Assembly: GCA_031415695.1 (NCBI GenBank)
Contig: JANOSH010000064.1
Coordinates: 1 to 18,678 of the forward strand
DNA: 18,678 nucleotides
Direction: 5' to 3'
Source of the DNA: JANOSH01 sp031415695
GTDB lineage: Bacteria; Actinomycetota; Acidimicrobiia; Acidimicrobiales; Ilumatobacteraceae
Below the pieces are notes generated by a model. The model worked only from the letters and a program-made list of their open reading frames with translations, did no database searches and was not told the DNA's origin. Positions 6,554 to 14,300 of this stretch are shown one piece after another; position 1 is the stretch's first letter, and each line of letters begins with the position of its first letter. The position numbers and the translations under genes were made by a program.

Positions 6554-6931
6554 TCATCTGCTCTCTTGTTCGGGTTGTTCTGCAGCGCCTTGGAAGGCGC
6601 GTACCTCGACCGATGCGAGACACGCGGCGGCGGCCTTTGTCGCCCAAGCGCGTGCGGTGTCGAGGTCTGCGACGTCGATCACCCAAAAACCGCCCGTTTG
6701 CTCGGCGCCGGCCGAGAACGGTGCCTCGTGCCAGGTCACGTGACCGTCGGCTCCGGCTCTGGCCACGGCCGCGGTCGACTTCGGCAACAGGCCACCGCCG
6801 AACACCATCGCCCCAGCAGCGATCAACGCGTCGTTGAGTGCGCCGACTTGGGCGTGCATCCGCTCCATGACTTCCGACGTCGGTGTCGGGTACTCGCCGT
6901 CGTGCCAGACAGACAACAGGAACTGGCTCAT
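6554..6931 (-). CDS. YCII (DGPF-type) family protein
   Basis: The protein has 125 residues, starting MSQFLLSVWHDGEYPTPTSE. The ATG at 6931 is set by a good ribosome site (GAGGAG) 6 bases upstream; the frame is open further but without such a site. The sequence continues with ALNDALIAAGAMVFGGGLLP, GGFWVIDVADLDTARAWATK and an end reading VEVRAFQ, the ferredoxin-like YCII fold with its 'GG+.+.+..D.DEA..WA......G.VEVRP' pattern. YCII proteins are small and of uncertain biochemistry; some are linked to catabolic enzymes or ECF sigma regulation. It is the first gene of the minus-strand operon with SRPBCC and the TfoX-like gene. Confidence 0.9.
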   Translation of the reverse strand: MSQFLLSVWHDGEYPTPTSEVMERMHAQVGALNDALIAAGAMVFGGGLLPKSTAAVARAGADGHVTWHEAPFSAGAEQTGGFWVIDVADLDTARAWATKAAAACLASVEVRAFQGAAEQPEQESR

Positions 6932-7153
6932 TGATCTCCTCGATCGACAGTTCGTCCGACTGGTGGTGGCGGGCGATGAACGATCTGATTCTGTCGCGTC
7001 GAACACCGACCGACACATTCGCTAGCTGCTGATCTCTCCGATCTGGTTCGGGTGTGTCGTCGGGTGAGATGGGCCGTTGTGCCCGAGCGGTGGCGCGGCG
7101 ATCGATCAGGCCCGACGCCGTTGTCGGGATCGCGGGAACGAACTGCGGCGCGG

Positions 7154-7179
7154 CCCGGGCTTCGAACCTTCGAGCCGGG
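7154..7179 (-). terminator. GC-rich stem-loop after the methyltransferase gene
   Basis: CCCGG.CT.CGAA and TTCGAGCCGGG form an 11-bp stem with two single-base bulges and a 2-base loop, 19 bases past the minus-strand stop at 7199. There is no T tract. The remaining bases between 6932 and 7198 hold the YCII upstream region; I see no gene there. Confidence 0.45.
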
Positions 7180-7198
7180 AACCCGAAGGTCGCCGAGT

Positions 7199-8155
7199 TC
7201 AGCGCTGCCAGGCCGTTGCGATGGCAGCGACGTGTCGGTGGTCGGTGCCGCAGCAGCCGCCGACGACGTGCAGGCTCGGCAGTTGGTCGCGCAGCGCCAC
7301 GTAGCGGCGCGCCAGGTCGTCGGGGTCGCCCTCGTCGAGTTCGACCATCACGTCGAGCTCCGCATGGCTGAGCGCCGATGCGTTGGCCCGGATGCCACCG
7401 ATCCGATGGGCCCAGGGTGCTGCGGGATCGAGCACATGGTCGAAGTGCGTCGGGTGGGCGCAGTTGATCATGTAGTGCAGTGGGGAGGCGCCGCTCGCCG
7501 CGTCGGTGGCCTCGATCGCCTCGCCGAGCGGCATGCCGGTCGGCAGGCGTCCGTCGGTCTCGAGCGTGAACGACACGACGGCGGGTACGCCGGCGGCGCT
7601 GGCGGCGAGCGCGACCCCAGCAGCTTCACCGACGTACCCCATGGTGAGAGCGGTGACGACGTCGACGCCGGCCTCGGCCATACGGCTGACCTGAAAGCTG
7701 TGGTAGTCGGCGGCGGCCTCGGGCGTCATGGAGTCTTCGACGCGGTAGCCGTCGCCGCGGGGGCCCACCGGGCCGTCGATCAGGAACGGCTGCTTGCCGC
7801 TCCAGGTGGCGCGCACGTCGGCGACCACCTGGATGCACGCATCGATGTGGGATCCGAGTGCGTCGAGGTCATGACCGAGCACCGCTGCCCAGTCGGGGTT
7901 TGCCCGCCACGTGGCTGCGCCCAGCACCGGCGCAGCCCCGACTGAAGAAGCGATCGCGGCGTAGTGCTGCAGGTACTCGGAGAGCAAGGCCCGACCCGTC
8001 TCGGTCGCCGCCAAGGGGTATGCGGCGAACGCCGGGAGGTCGACGCCGCGTTGGAACAACAGCCAGGTCTCGAGACCGGCGTCGGTGACGACGGTGGTGC
8101 CCTTGGCGGGCCATGGGGTGCGTTTGATGGTGTCCACGTTCCTATGAGAGCCCAT
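7199..8155 (-). CDS. Homocysteine S-methyltransferase family protein
   Basis: The protein has 318 residues from ATG 8155. It opens with TDAGLETWLLFQRGVDLPAF and contains LIDGPVGPRGDGY, HYMINCAHP (Cys about 232) and HVVGGCCGTDHRHV (Cys about 301 and 302). The three cysteines correspond to the zinc ligands of the Pfam S-methyl_trans TIM-barrel (BHMT/MmuM type), so the enzyme should bind zinc and transfer a methyl group to a thiol such as homocysteine. The donor (S-methylmethionine, betaine or other) cannot be told from sequence. Start choice is uncertain: ATG 8155 and GTG 8137 are both plausible, and neither has an ideally spaced ribosome site. The gene lies 44 bp downstream of the large winged-helix regulator on the same strand, so the two are probably co-transcribed. 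Confidence 0.88.
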   Translation of the reverse strand: MGSHRNVDTIKRTPWPAKGTTVVTDAGLETWLLFQRGVDLPAFAAYPLAATETGRALLSEYLQHYAAIASSVGAAPVLGAATWRANPDWAAVLGHDLDALGSHIDACIQVVADVRATWSGKQPFLIDGPVGPRGDGYRVEDSMTPEAAADYHSFQVSRMAEAGVDVVTALTMGYVGEAAGVALAASAAGVPAVVSFTLETDGRLPTGMPLGEAIEATDAASGASPLHYMINCAHPTHFDHVLDPAAPWAHRIGGIRANASALSHAELDVMVELDEGDPDDLARRYVALRDQLPSLHVVGGCCGTDHRHVAAIATAWQR

Positions 8156-8199
8156 CGAAGGAGCGGCTGCTCGTGGATTTCCTGAGGGTTGTCTGAGGA

Positions 8200-10611
8200 T
8201 CAGTCCTCTGGCCGCGCATGGCGACGGTCGAGGGCGGTGGCGGCGAGCCGGACCGCGTCGTACAGTCCCAAGCTGGCACCGGTTGCCCACCACTGATCGA
8301 AGCGGTCGACGTCGACCGAGTTGCGGAGACCCTCGATGACCGCTGGCAGACGTTCGGCTTGCGCTCCGTAGCTGACTCGACGAGCGTCACCGACGGTCGC
8401 TGCCGCCAACTGGACCGCGTTCATGGTGTCACCGCTGTCACCCAACGGCTCCACGATCTCGCGGAGCGCCGTCAATGCATGGACCAGATTCCCATGACGG
8501 AGGTACCCGTGCAGGCAGTCGGCGTAGCTGTCGAGCGCCTTTTCTCGCTCGCCGGCGCGTGAGAGTTGGGTCGCCAGCGACATCCTCGCGACGGATCCGA
8601 CGAAGTAGTTGCCCACGGTGGCCGCCACCTCGATCGCGGAGACGAAGGCATCGGTGGCCGCTGGGTCTTTGAGCGCGCTCAGCAACTCGCCGCGGGTGTA
8701 GCTCAGCCATGCCCGGTCCGAGGGTGAGCATCGGTTCGCGTCGAAGCGCGCGATGAGCTCGAGACCGACACGTGGGTCGCCGAGAAAGGACTCGGCCAGG
8801 GCGTAGTCGACGACCCCGATCGCGTCGAGGTGCGGATCCTCGAGTGCGGCGGCGAGTTCGCGAAGTTCGAGGGTCGCGCTGACCGTCGCGGCGTAGTCGC
8901 CCGAGTAGATCGCCACGTCGGCGATGATCTCCCACGCCGAGGCTTGAACACGATGATCCGGGGACGTCAACGCCGTGCGGGCGTGGGTCATCGCCTGATC
9001 GAGTTCACCCCGATTCGCCTCGGCACCGGCGAGCAGGGCGTGTGCGCCTAGCGCCGGAGCAACCGGATCGGTGGCCAGCAGTGTGCGCGCCCATTCCTCG
9101 GGCTCGTTCCAAAACGAGGAGTAGGTGAACAGGTGCAGCGACGTGTACAAGCTATCGGCGACGACCGGGTCGTGGGCCTGCGCCCAGCGTTGCGCGGCAC
9201 GCAGTTCGGGGACGATGCCCTCGAGACGGCGACGGCCGGCGTGCTCATCGGCCGAGCGGATCCGACGATCGGAGGCGGCAGCAACTGAGGAGAAGTGGCG
9301 TGCATGACGGGCGCGCACGTCACCGGAGCGACCCGACGATTCGAAGCTGGCGGTCAGCGACGATCGAACTGTCTGCAGCATTCGGTACTGCGAGGAGGTG
9401 GCGGTCAGATCTGCGGCCAGTAGCGAACGTTCGGCGAGATCGGCGAGCTGCACACCGGTCGCAGACCCGGTGTCGAGCACGACCGCAGCATCCTCGACGG
9501 CGACAGAGCCGGCGAACACGCAACAGTCCTCGAACACCTGCCGTTGCTCGTCGGGCAGGAGCCCGACCGACCAGTCCACCAGCGAGTCGAGGTTTCGGTG
9601 GCGGTGCCCGCTCGAACGATGCGACACCTGCAGCACGGGCACCCCGGCATCGAGCGAGTCGACGATGTCGTCGAAGGTCATCGAGCCCAAGCGGGCGGCT
9701 GCCATCTCGATCGTCAAAGGAAGTCGATCGAGCTTGGCCAGCATCGCGTCGAGTCGCTCGAGGTCGACGCCGTCGATGTCCCACCCGCGCCGCGCCGAGC
9801 CGGCTCGCTGGGCGAACAGGACGAGCGCCGCAGCGGGGTCGAGCGGCGCAACCTCGTGGATCCACTCGCCCCCGACCCCCAGCCGCGAGCGGCTTGTGGC
9901 GAGGATCCGAACAACCCGATCCGGCACCGACAGCAGCCGTTCGATCAGTTCGGCGGCGCTGTCGACGACGTGCTCGCAGTTGTCGAACACGACCAGTGCC
10001 TCGAGCCGGGCGATCGCCGACACGGCGGTCCCCGACCGTGCCGCGTCCAGCGTGACGGAGAGCGCCATAGCAACCGCCGGCAGGACGTCAGCTCCCGGCT
10101 CCAGAGCGCTCAAGTCGACGAAATGACCACCGTCGACGCCGCCGACCCGTGCGTCGCTGAGGATCGCCCGAGCGAGCGCCGTCTTGCCCGAGCCGCCCGG
10201 CCCCAACAGCGTCACGAGTGGTTGTGTGCCGAGCGCCGCCGTCACTCTCGCGTAGTCGTCTTCGCGCCCGGTGAGCGCGACTGGACCGGCCAGCCGGGCC
10301 GGGCCGTCATCGGCGAGTCGCGCGACGAAGCGGTAGCCGCGCCCGCGGGCATTGTGAATGGTGTGCTGAGACGCGCCGTCGTCACCGACCGCTCGTCGCG
10401 CTTCTTTGATGCGCGTCGTCAGGTTCGCTTCAGAGAGAAACCGGTGGCCCCACACACCATCGAGCAGATCGGTCTTCGCCACCACTCGATCCCGGTGCTC
10501 AATGAGGAGCACGAGGAGATCGAACGCTTGCGGTTCGAGGTGCACCGCAACTCCGGCGCGTCGGATCTCACGGCACGCCGGATCGATGTCAACGTCGTTG
10601 AACCGGTACAC
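8200..10611 (-). CDS. Winged-helix STAND-type ATPase transcriptional regulator with TPR-like C-terminus
   Basis: The protein has 803 residues from a GTG at 10611 with no evident ribosome site. Residues 1-98 are an OmpR/CadC-type winged helix (LEPQAFDLLVLLIEHRDRVV, LLDGVWGHRFLSEANLTTRI, HTIHNARGRGYRFVA). Residues about 130-330 form a STAND/NB-ARC-like ATPase: P-loop GPGGSGKT (137-144), Walker B ALVVFDNCEH (205-214), ILATSRSRLGVGGEW (236-250) and LPLTIEMAAARL. The rest is alpha-helical and alanine-rich, consistent with TPR-like repeats. This architecture is known for single-protein signal-sensing regulators related to MalT, SARP and LuxR-type ATPases, but with the DNA-binding domain at the N-terminus. 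The ligand is unknown. It is followed by the homocysteine S-methyltransferase gene, a plausible target or co-transcribed partner. Confidence 0.9.
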   Translation of the reverse strand: MYRFNDVDIDPACREIRRAGVAVHLEPQAFDLLVLLIEHRDRVVAKTDLLDGVWGHRFLSEANLTTRIKEARRAVGDDGASQHTIHNARGRGYRFVARLADDGPARLAGPVALTGREDDYARVTAALGTQPLVTLLGPGGSGKTALARAILSDARVGGVDGGHFVDLSALEPGADVLPAVAMALSVTLDAARSGTAVSAIARLEALVVFDNCEHVVDSAAELIERLLSVPDRVVRILATSRSRLGVGGEWIHEVAPLDPAAALVLFAQRAGSARRGWDIDGVDLERLDAMLAKLDRLPLTIEMAAARLGSMTFDDIVDSLDAGVPVLQVSHRSSGHRHRNLDSLVDWSVGLLPDEQRQVFEDCCVFAGSVAVEDAAVVLDTGSATGVQLADLAERSLLAADLTATSSQYRMLQTVRSSLTASFESSGRSGDVRARHARHFSSVAAASDRRIRSADEHAGRRRLEGIVPELRAAQRWAQAHDPVVADSLYTSLHLFTYSSFWNEPEEWARTLLATDPVAPALGAHALLAGAEANRGELDQAMTHARTALTSPDHRVQASAWEIIADVAIYSGDYAATVSATLELRELAAALEDPHLDAIGVVDYALAESFLGDPRVGLELIARFDANRCSPSDRAWLSYTRGELLSALKDPAATDAFVSAIEVAATVGNYFVGSVARMSLATQLSRAGEREKALDSYADCLHGYLRHGNLVHALTALREIVEPLGDSGDTMNAVQLAAATVGDARRVSYGAQAERLPAVIEGLRNSVDVDRFDQWWATGASLGLYDAVRLAATALDRRHARPED

Positions 10612-10799
10612 AGCAGCAGTCTTGCAGCTGGCACCGGCGACGAGGACGATCGGTTGAACACAACTGAAACCGCGTCAGTGGTGGACATCACACTCGTCAA
10701 CAGGGCGGAGGTCTACGTTGCCGCCGACACCCAGGTCGGCTTCGCCGTCCGTGACATCGAGGTCCGTCAACTCCGAGCACGGACCTCCGGGGTGGCGAC

Positions 10800-11462
10800 T
10801 CACTCCAGTCGGGTCCGGGAGTCGTTCCGTGGTTCGCGAGTCGAACGCACGATGCCGACTGCCATCCTCGTTGCTTCGGTCTCGGTGAGTTCCTCCCGAT
10901 CCACCGCGTCGGCGAGGGCCAGCAAGGCACTGGTCGTCGCCCACATGACTGCGTTCGCCCTGCCGATCCCCCGGCCCGAACGGGGTGATCCCGGCCAGCG
11001 AGCGAGCTCCTCGGCGCGGAAGCGCTCCCGCACGCGATCCAGCGCCGTCTGCCCGACGTCGGCGACGAGCAAGCGAACCACGCGACGGTCCGTCGAAGGA
11101 ATCGTGAGGAGGTGGCGGAACGCACTGGCAACGGCCTTGTCGGGCTCGAGCGTCGAGGTCTCGGGAAGCGCGGCGCGGTAACGAGCGAGTCGGTCTCCGA
11201 CGAACGCCTCGTAGAGCGTGTCGAGGTCCTCGAAGTGGTCGTAGAGGAGCTGTCGACTGACGCCGGCCTCGGCGGCCGCACCGGCCATGGTTACTCCGCC
11301 GAACCCGAAGCGGTCGAAGAGGCGTCCGACGGCGTCGAGGAGTTGACGGCGGCGATGCTCTGCCCGCAGGTACGGGCGCTTGTCGGTCGTCTTGACGCTG
11401 ATGTCGACACAGTGTACAGTTTCCGCCGTGCAAGGTGGTCCCGGGCCGATGAGCGAGTCCAC
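10800..11462 (-). CDS. TetR-family transcriptional repressor
   Basis: The helix-turn-helix region reads AEHRRRQLLDAVGRLFDRFG, then VTMAGAAAEAGVSRQLLYDH and FEDLDTLYEAFV, the TetR_N signature. An alpha-helical ligand-binding domain follows. The ATG at 11462 is the only standard start before the DNA-binding domain, but it would overlap the start of the divergent dehalogenase gene (11449). A non-standard or later start is therefore possible, and the first ~30 residues (rich in P and G) may not be translated. Divergent placement and the palindromes in the shared promoter make it the likely repressor of the dehalogenase gene, and of itself. Confidence 0.85.
   Translation of the reverse strand: MDSLIGPGPPCTAETVHCVDISVKTTDKRPYLRAEHRRRQLLDAVGRLFDRFGFGGVTMAGAAAEAGVSRQLLYDHFEDLDTLYEAFVGDRLARYRAALPETSTLEPDKAVASAFRHLLTIPSTDRRVVRLLVADVGQTALDRVRERFRAEELARWPGSPRSGRGIGRANAVMWATTSALLALADAVDREELTETEATRMAVGIVRSTREPRNDSRTRLE
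11392..11420 (+). promoter_or_regulatory. Dehalogenase promoter with palindromic candidate TetR operator
   Basis: TTGACG (11392-11397) and TACAGT (11415-11420) are spaced by exactly 17 bp, a good sigma-70-type promoter reading toward the dehalogenase. The spacer holds the perfect palindrome TGTCGACA (11402-11409), and TGTACA (11413-11418) overlaps the -10. A repressor bound here would block RNA polymerase. The predicted transcription start (about 11427) falls at an in-frame GTG (11428). Confidence 0.6.
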
Positions 11463-12477
11463 GCCTTCGTTCGTTCGAACTCCGGACGCGAACTTCGACG
11501 TCCTGGCCGACTTCCCGTTCGAACCGCACTACCTCGACCTCGGCGGGCTGCGCATGCACTACGTCGACGAGGGCCCGACCGACGGGCCGGTGGCGCTGAT
11601 GATCCACGGCATGCCCACCTGGAGCTACCTCTACCGGAAGATGATCGTCGCGATGCGCGACGCCGGCTTCCGGTGCATTGCGCCGGATCACATCGGTTTC
11701 GGTCGCAGCGACAAGGTCACCGACCCGGCCTGGTACGACATCGCACGCCACACGGCGAACCTCACCGCGCTGGTGGAGCGTCTCGACCTCCGTAACATCA
11801 CGGTGTTCGTGCAGGACTGGGGCGGCCCGACCGGTCTCGCGCAGGTCGTCGTCATGCCCGAGCGATTCTCGCGGCTCGTGATCATGAACACGTGGCTGCA
11901 CCACGACCGCTACGAGTACACGCCCGCCATCCGTCACTGGATCGCCCAGAATGAACCCGGCGGCCTCTTCAACGACAACGTCCCCGCACGCTTCGGCTGG
12001 GGAACGCTGATGATCGTCGGCACCCACCGAGCCGACCCGCAGCAAGCACTTCTCCCAGCGCTGCAGGGAGCGACAGTGTCACTCCCACCCGACGTGGACG
12101 CTGTCCGCGCCGCCTACGACGCCCCCTTCGCAGGGCTTGGTGAACCCGGCGTCACCGGCCCCCGACAGTTCCCACTCTCGATCCCCGTCCACGACCACGC
12201 CCGAGGCGACGGCGACGCCCAAGCCGCCAACTTCGAAGCGATCGCCACGACTTCGCTTCCCGTTCACTTCGTGTGGGGACTCACCGACGAGATCTTCCCC
12301 GGCACGTGGGGCCAGCGATGGCACGCCCGGATCCCACACTCCACGTGGGACGCCTTCGACGACGCCGGCCACTTCCTACAGGACACCCACGGCGACCGCG
12401 TCGTGCGAGCCGTGCTAGACCGGATCAACTCCACGCAGGCCCCGCAAGCAGCCAATCCGGGCGAAATAGCTGACTGA
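11449..12477 (+). CDS. Haloalkane dehalogenase, HLD-I-like alpha/beta hydrolase
   Basis: The protein has 342 residues from ATG 11449. Key segments are IHGMPTWSYLYRKM (oxyanion region, residues 52-65), HIGFGRSDK, the nucleophile elbow VQDWGGPTG (Asp about 123 followed by the halide-binding Trp 124), WGLTDEIFP (catalytic acid Asp about 280 after strand 7) and DDAGHFLQ (catalytic His about 308). The acid position after strand 7 places it with subfamily HLD-I (DhlA-like) rather than HLD-II. Trp about 184 (RFGWGTL) is a candidate second halide-stabilising residue. Such enzymes hydrolyse carbon-halogen bonds to alcohol plus halide in the cytoplasm, but related epoxide or ester hydrolases share the fold and the substrate is unproven. 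An in-frame GTG at 11428 coincides with the predicted transcription start and could be a leaderless start; AAGGTGG at 11432-11438 could serve ATG 11449. Confidence 0.85.
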   Translation: MSESTPSFVRTPDANFDVLADFPFEPHYLDLGGLRMHYVDEGPTDGPVALMIHGMPTWSYLYRKMIVAMRDAGFRCIAPDHIGFGRSDKVTDPAWYDIARHTANLTALVERLDLRNITVFVQDWGGPTGLAQVVVMPERFSRLVIMNTWLHHDRYEYTPAIRHWIAQNEPGGLFNDNVPARFGWGTLMIVGTHRADPQQALLPALQGATVSLPPDVDAVRAAYDAPFAGLGEPGVTGPRQFPLSIPVHDHARGDGDAQAANFEAIATTSLPVHFVWGLTDEIFPGTWGQRWHARIPHSTWDAFDDAGHFLQDTHGDRVVRAVLDRINSTQAPQAANPGEIAD

Positions 12478-12501
12478 TCGACTCCGGGTACAACGGTTCG
12501 C

Positions 12502-12634
12502 CACCAGTGCTGGTGAACATTGGGTCGCGCGTCCCAACGCTGTGCCCATGGAGTGAGCCATGCACTCTCTGTAGATAGCGCCTGGACCCGATCGTCCTAG
12601 GTGCTGAACCATTGTTCGATGACCTACAGTAGGT
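12502..12634. terminator. Convergent intergenic region with several stem-loops
   Basis: Between the stops of the dehalogenase (12477) and HipA (12662) there are CACCAG-TG-CTGGTG (12502-12515), a GAGTG/CACTC stem (about 12554-12574) and ACCTAC-A-GTAGGT (12622-12634). The position between convergent genes suggests bidirectional termination. None has a T run, and there is no open frame of note here. Confidence 0.4.
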
Positions 12635-12661
12635 AGAACCGTCTGGCGAGCGCAGTGTGCT

Positions 12662-13894
12662 CTACTCGGCGTAGAAGATGTAGTCGTTCAGGATCGGACC
12701 GCCCATCAGCGTGCGTCGTTGCGACACGGTTAGGCGGGCCAGGTCGCACACTTCGTCCCATTCCGACCGGATCGTGTCGACGTAGCGGTCGGCGATGCTC
12801 TGCGCCTCTTGGGCATCGAGGTGATAGATGGGTGCGGCCTCCACGAGCGCGGCGATTCTGCTGTCACGGTCGTTGCCGGTCGCGCCGAACTGCGGGTGCC
12901 GTGCGGTCTGTCCGTGGCGTGGTTGGGGTGAGATGTCATAGGCGGGTGTCAACTTCAACTCGTGGCCGGTGCCGAGCACGAACGCCGCGTGATTGCGGGC
13001 GTGGTCGTCGGTGTTTCCGACGGCGATGTTGAACATGATCCTGGCGAATAGCTCGCGCAGGGTCGCGTCCGGTTCGATGAACCTGGCGCGGATGACGTCG
13101 GCGAACTCCGTGTAGGTGAAGTGGCGCGCCGCGACGATCGTTTGCATTCCGAGGATCGTTGCCGCTGAGACGACACGGTCACGCGTTCCGGTCGCCGGTC
13201 GGTCGAACCGTTCCACCAGCATCACGTCGCGCTCCATCGCTTCGACATAGCGCACAGGCGCGACGTCTAGATCGCAGCGGCTGGCGAGTTCCATGGCTAG
13301 GTACTCTGACTGGACCCACAAGAACGTGTCCGTGGACCTTGAGAACTTCGCGAGGTACTTCCTTGCGGCGTGATCGATCAGCGCTTTGGGTCGTGCGCCG
13401 CCGAGTGGCGTGCCGTTGACCAGCGCCCGAGCAAGATCAGGGTCCAATGTTTCGCCGGCCGCGACGACATCGGCAGCGACGAGCAGTTGCTCCAGCGGGG
13501 CATGGAAAGGCGCCCTCGAAATGTACTCGGTTGGGCTGCGCTGGAAGTCGAGCGCACCGACCCTGTCAGACCCGGACTCGACCAGGTAGGTGAGGATGTC
13601 GAGTTCGTTGCCGACCTGGCCGAGATGGGCATTGATTACCGCCCGACCCCACGAGTCCGGGGCCGCGTCGTCGAGACAGAGCGGGATTGGTCCGTCGAGC
13701 GGCTCGTGCTCGAAGCGGTCGAGAGGCAACTCAGGCAGGTAGATCGCTGCGCCGCCGGGCCGATCGAGGTAGGAGCGTCCGTAGCTGAAGACGAAGCGGT
13801 CACCGCGTCGGTCGAGTCGGCCAGCGACAACCGGCTCGGTCGCCTCGGGGAGCCAGATCCAGACGAACAACGAGTTGAGCGGCTCAGAAGTCAT
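12662..13894 (-). CDS. hipA: HipA-family serine/threonine kinase toxin
   Basis: The protein has 410 residues. The ATG at 13894 lies inside the last codons of hipB, with an 11-bp overlap typical of translationally coupled toxin-antitoxin pairs. The N-terminal couple_hipA-like region contains LPLDRFEHEPLDGPIPLCLD and DDAAPDSWGR. The kinase part has GTPLGGARPKALI (about 161-173, the conserved Gly-rich loop) and KYLAKFS. The catalytic segment is AVGNTDDHARNHA (about 291-303, with catalytic Asp and Asn), and the metal-binding segment is LTPAYDI (about 315-321). Known HipA proteins phosphorylate glutamyl-tRNA synthetase or other tRNA synthetases and halt growth; the target here is not predictable. 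All catalytic residues expected of the fold are present, so it should be active. Confidence 0.9.
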   Translation of the reverse strand: MTSEPLNSLFVWIWLPEATEPVVAGRLDRRGDRFVFSYGRSYLDRPGGAAIYLPELPLDRFEHEPLDGPIPLCLDDAAPDSWGRAVINAHLGQVGNELDILTYLVESGSDRVGALDFQRSPTEYISRAPFHAPLEQLLVAADVVAAGETLDPDLARALVNGTPLGGARPKALIDHAARKYLAKFSRSTDTFLWVQSEYLAMELASRCDLDVAPVRYVEAMERDVMLVERFDRPATGTRDRVVSAATILGMQTIVAARHFTYTEFADVIRARFIEPDATLRELFARIMFNIAVGNTDDHARNHAAFVLGTGHELKLTPAYDISPQPRHGQTARHPQFGATGNDRDSRIAALVEAAPIYHLDAQEAQSIADRYVDTIRSEWDEVCDLARLTVSQRRTLMGGPILNDYIFYAE

Positions 13895-14195
13895 TGTCGG
13901 CTTCCCGAGGCCCGCGACCGCGCTGAGGCAGGAGCACCAGTTCGCTGGTGACCGTACGCCTGACCTGGTCGCGATTCCCGCCGTAGAGGTCGACACCGGT
14001 CAGGTGCGCGGCTTCGAATACTGTGCCGATCGCGACGCCTGGAGCGCCTCGTTCGATCCGGGTGATCGTCTGTGTAGTGACTCCGACTCGCTCGGCGAGA
14101 ACGGCGACACTCCAACCGCGTCGCAGGCGCGCGGCTCGGATGCTCTCGCCGAGGATGCGCACCACAGCGCTGGTGGGGCCCGACAGACGGATCAC
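13884..14195 (-). CDS. hipB: HipB-like Xre-family antitoxin
   Basis: A short helix-turn-helix protein with ILGESIRAARLRRGWSVAVL, AERVGVTTQTITRIERG and VFEAAHLTGVDLY. This is the Xre/HipB cro-C1 HTH directly before hipA, ending in a basic and then acidic tail. It is 103 residues if started at GTG 14195, which is where the strong upstream promoter predicts the transcript to begin (leaderless). A TTG at 14216 would add seven residues but would lie upstream of the predicted transcription start, inside the promoter. HipB binds and neutralises HipA and represses the operon. The 11-bp overlap with hipA supports co-expression. Confidence 0.85.
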   Translation of the reverse strand: MIRLSGPTSAVVRILGESIRAARLRRGWSVAVLAERVGVTTQTITRIERGAPGVAIGTVFEAAHLTGVDLYGGNRDQVRRTVTSELVLLPQRGRGPREADNDF

Positions 14196-14198
14196 ATA

Positions 14199-14239
14199 TG
14201 AAATAATAGTGGTCAAAGGTTATAACTACAACTATTTCA
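14199..14239 (-). promoter_or_regulatory. hipBA promoter with overlapping inverted-repeat operator
   Basis: Reading on the minus strand, TTGTAG (14226-14231) and TATTAT (14203-14208) are spaced by 17 bp. The arms TGAAATA(AT)AGT (14199-14210) and ACTATTTCA (14231-14239) form an inverted repeat (one arm has two extra bases) whose ends cover both promoter elements, as expected for an autoregulatory HipB operator. The predicted transcription start (about 14196) is one base from GTG 14195. Confidence 0.65.
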
Positions 14240-14300
14240 TCGTTCGACCTTGCCACCTAGTCGGTGACTTCCTCCTGTGGGTGCGAATACTTGGTCGTGG

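Noticed and set aside
5501..6934. A 477-codon plus-strand frame
   Set aside because: It runs across the flavin-fold gene end and antisense to the YCII-SRPBCC operon, with no recognisable domain and a composition typical of a shadow frame.
7154..7190. A tRNA-like TTCGAA segment
   Set aside because: The TTCGAA motif and hairpin do not extend to a cloverleaf; no acceptor or anticodon stem can be drawn, so a terminator is the simpler reading.
9544..11181. A 545-codon plus-strand open frame opposite the STAND regulator and TetR genes
   Set aside because: It is antisense to two well-supported genes, has low-complexity arginine/serine-rich translation and no family pattern; such long shadows are common in GC-rich DNA.
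10675..12045. A 456-codon minus-strand frame
   Set aside because: It crosses the dehalogenase antisense and the TetR gene out of frame; it contradicts both stronger gene calls.
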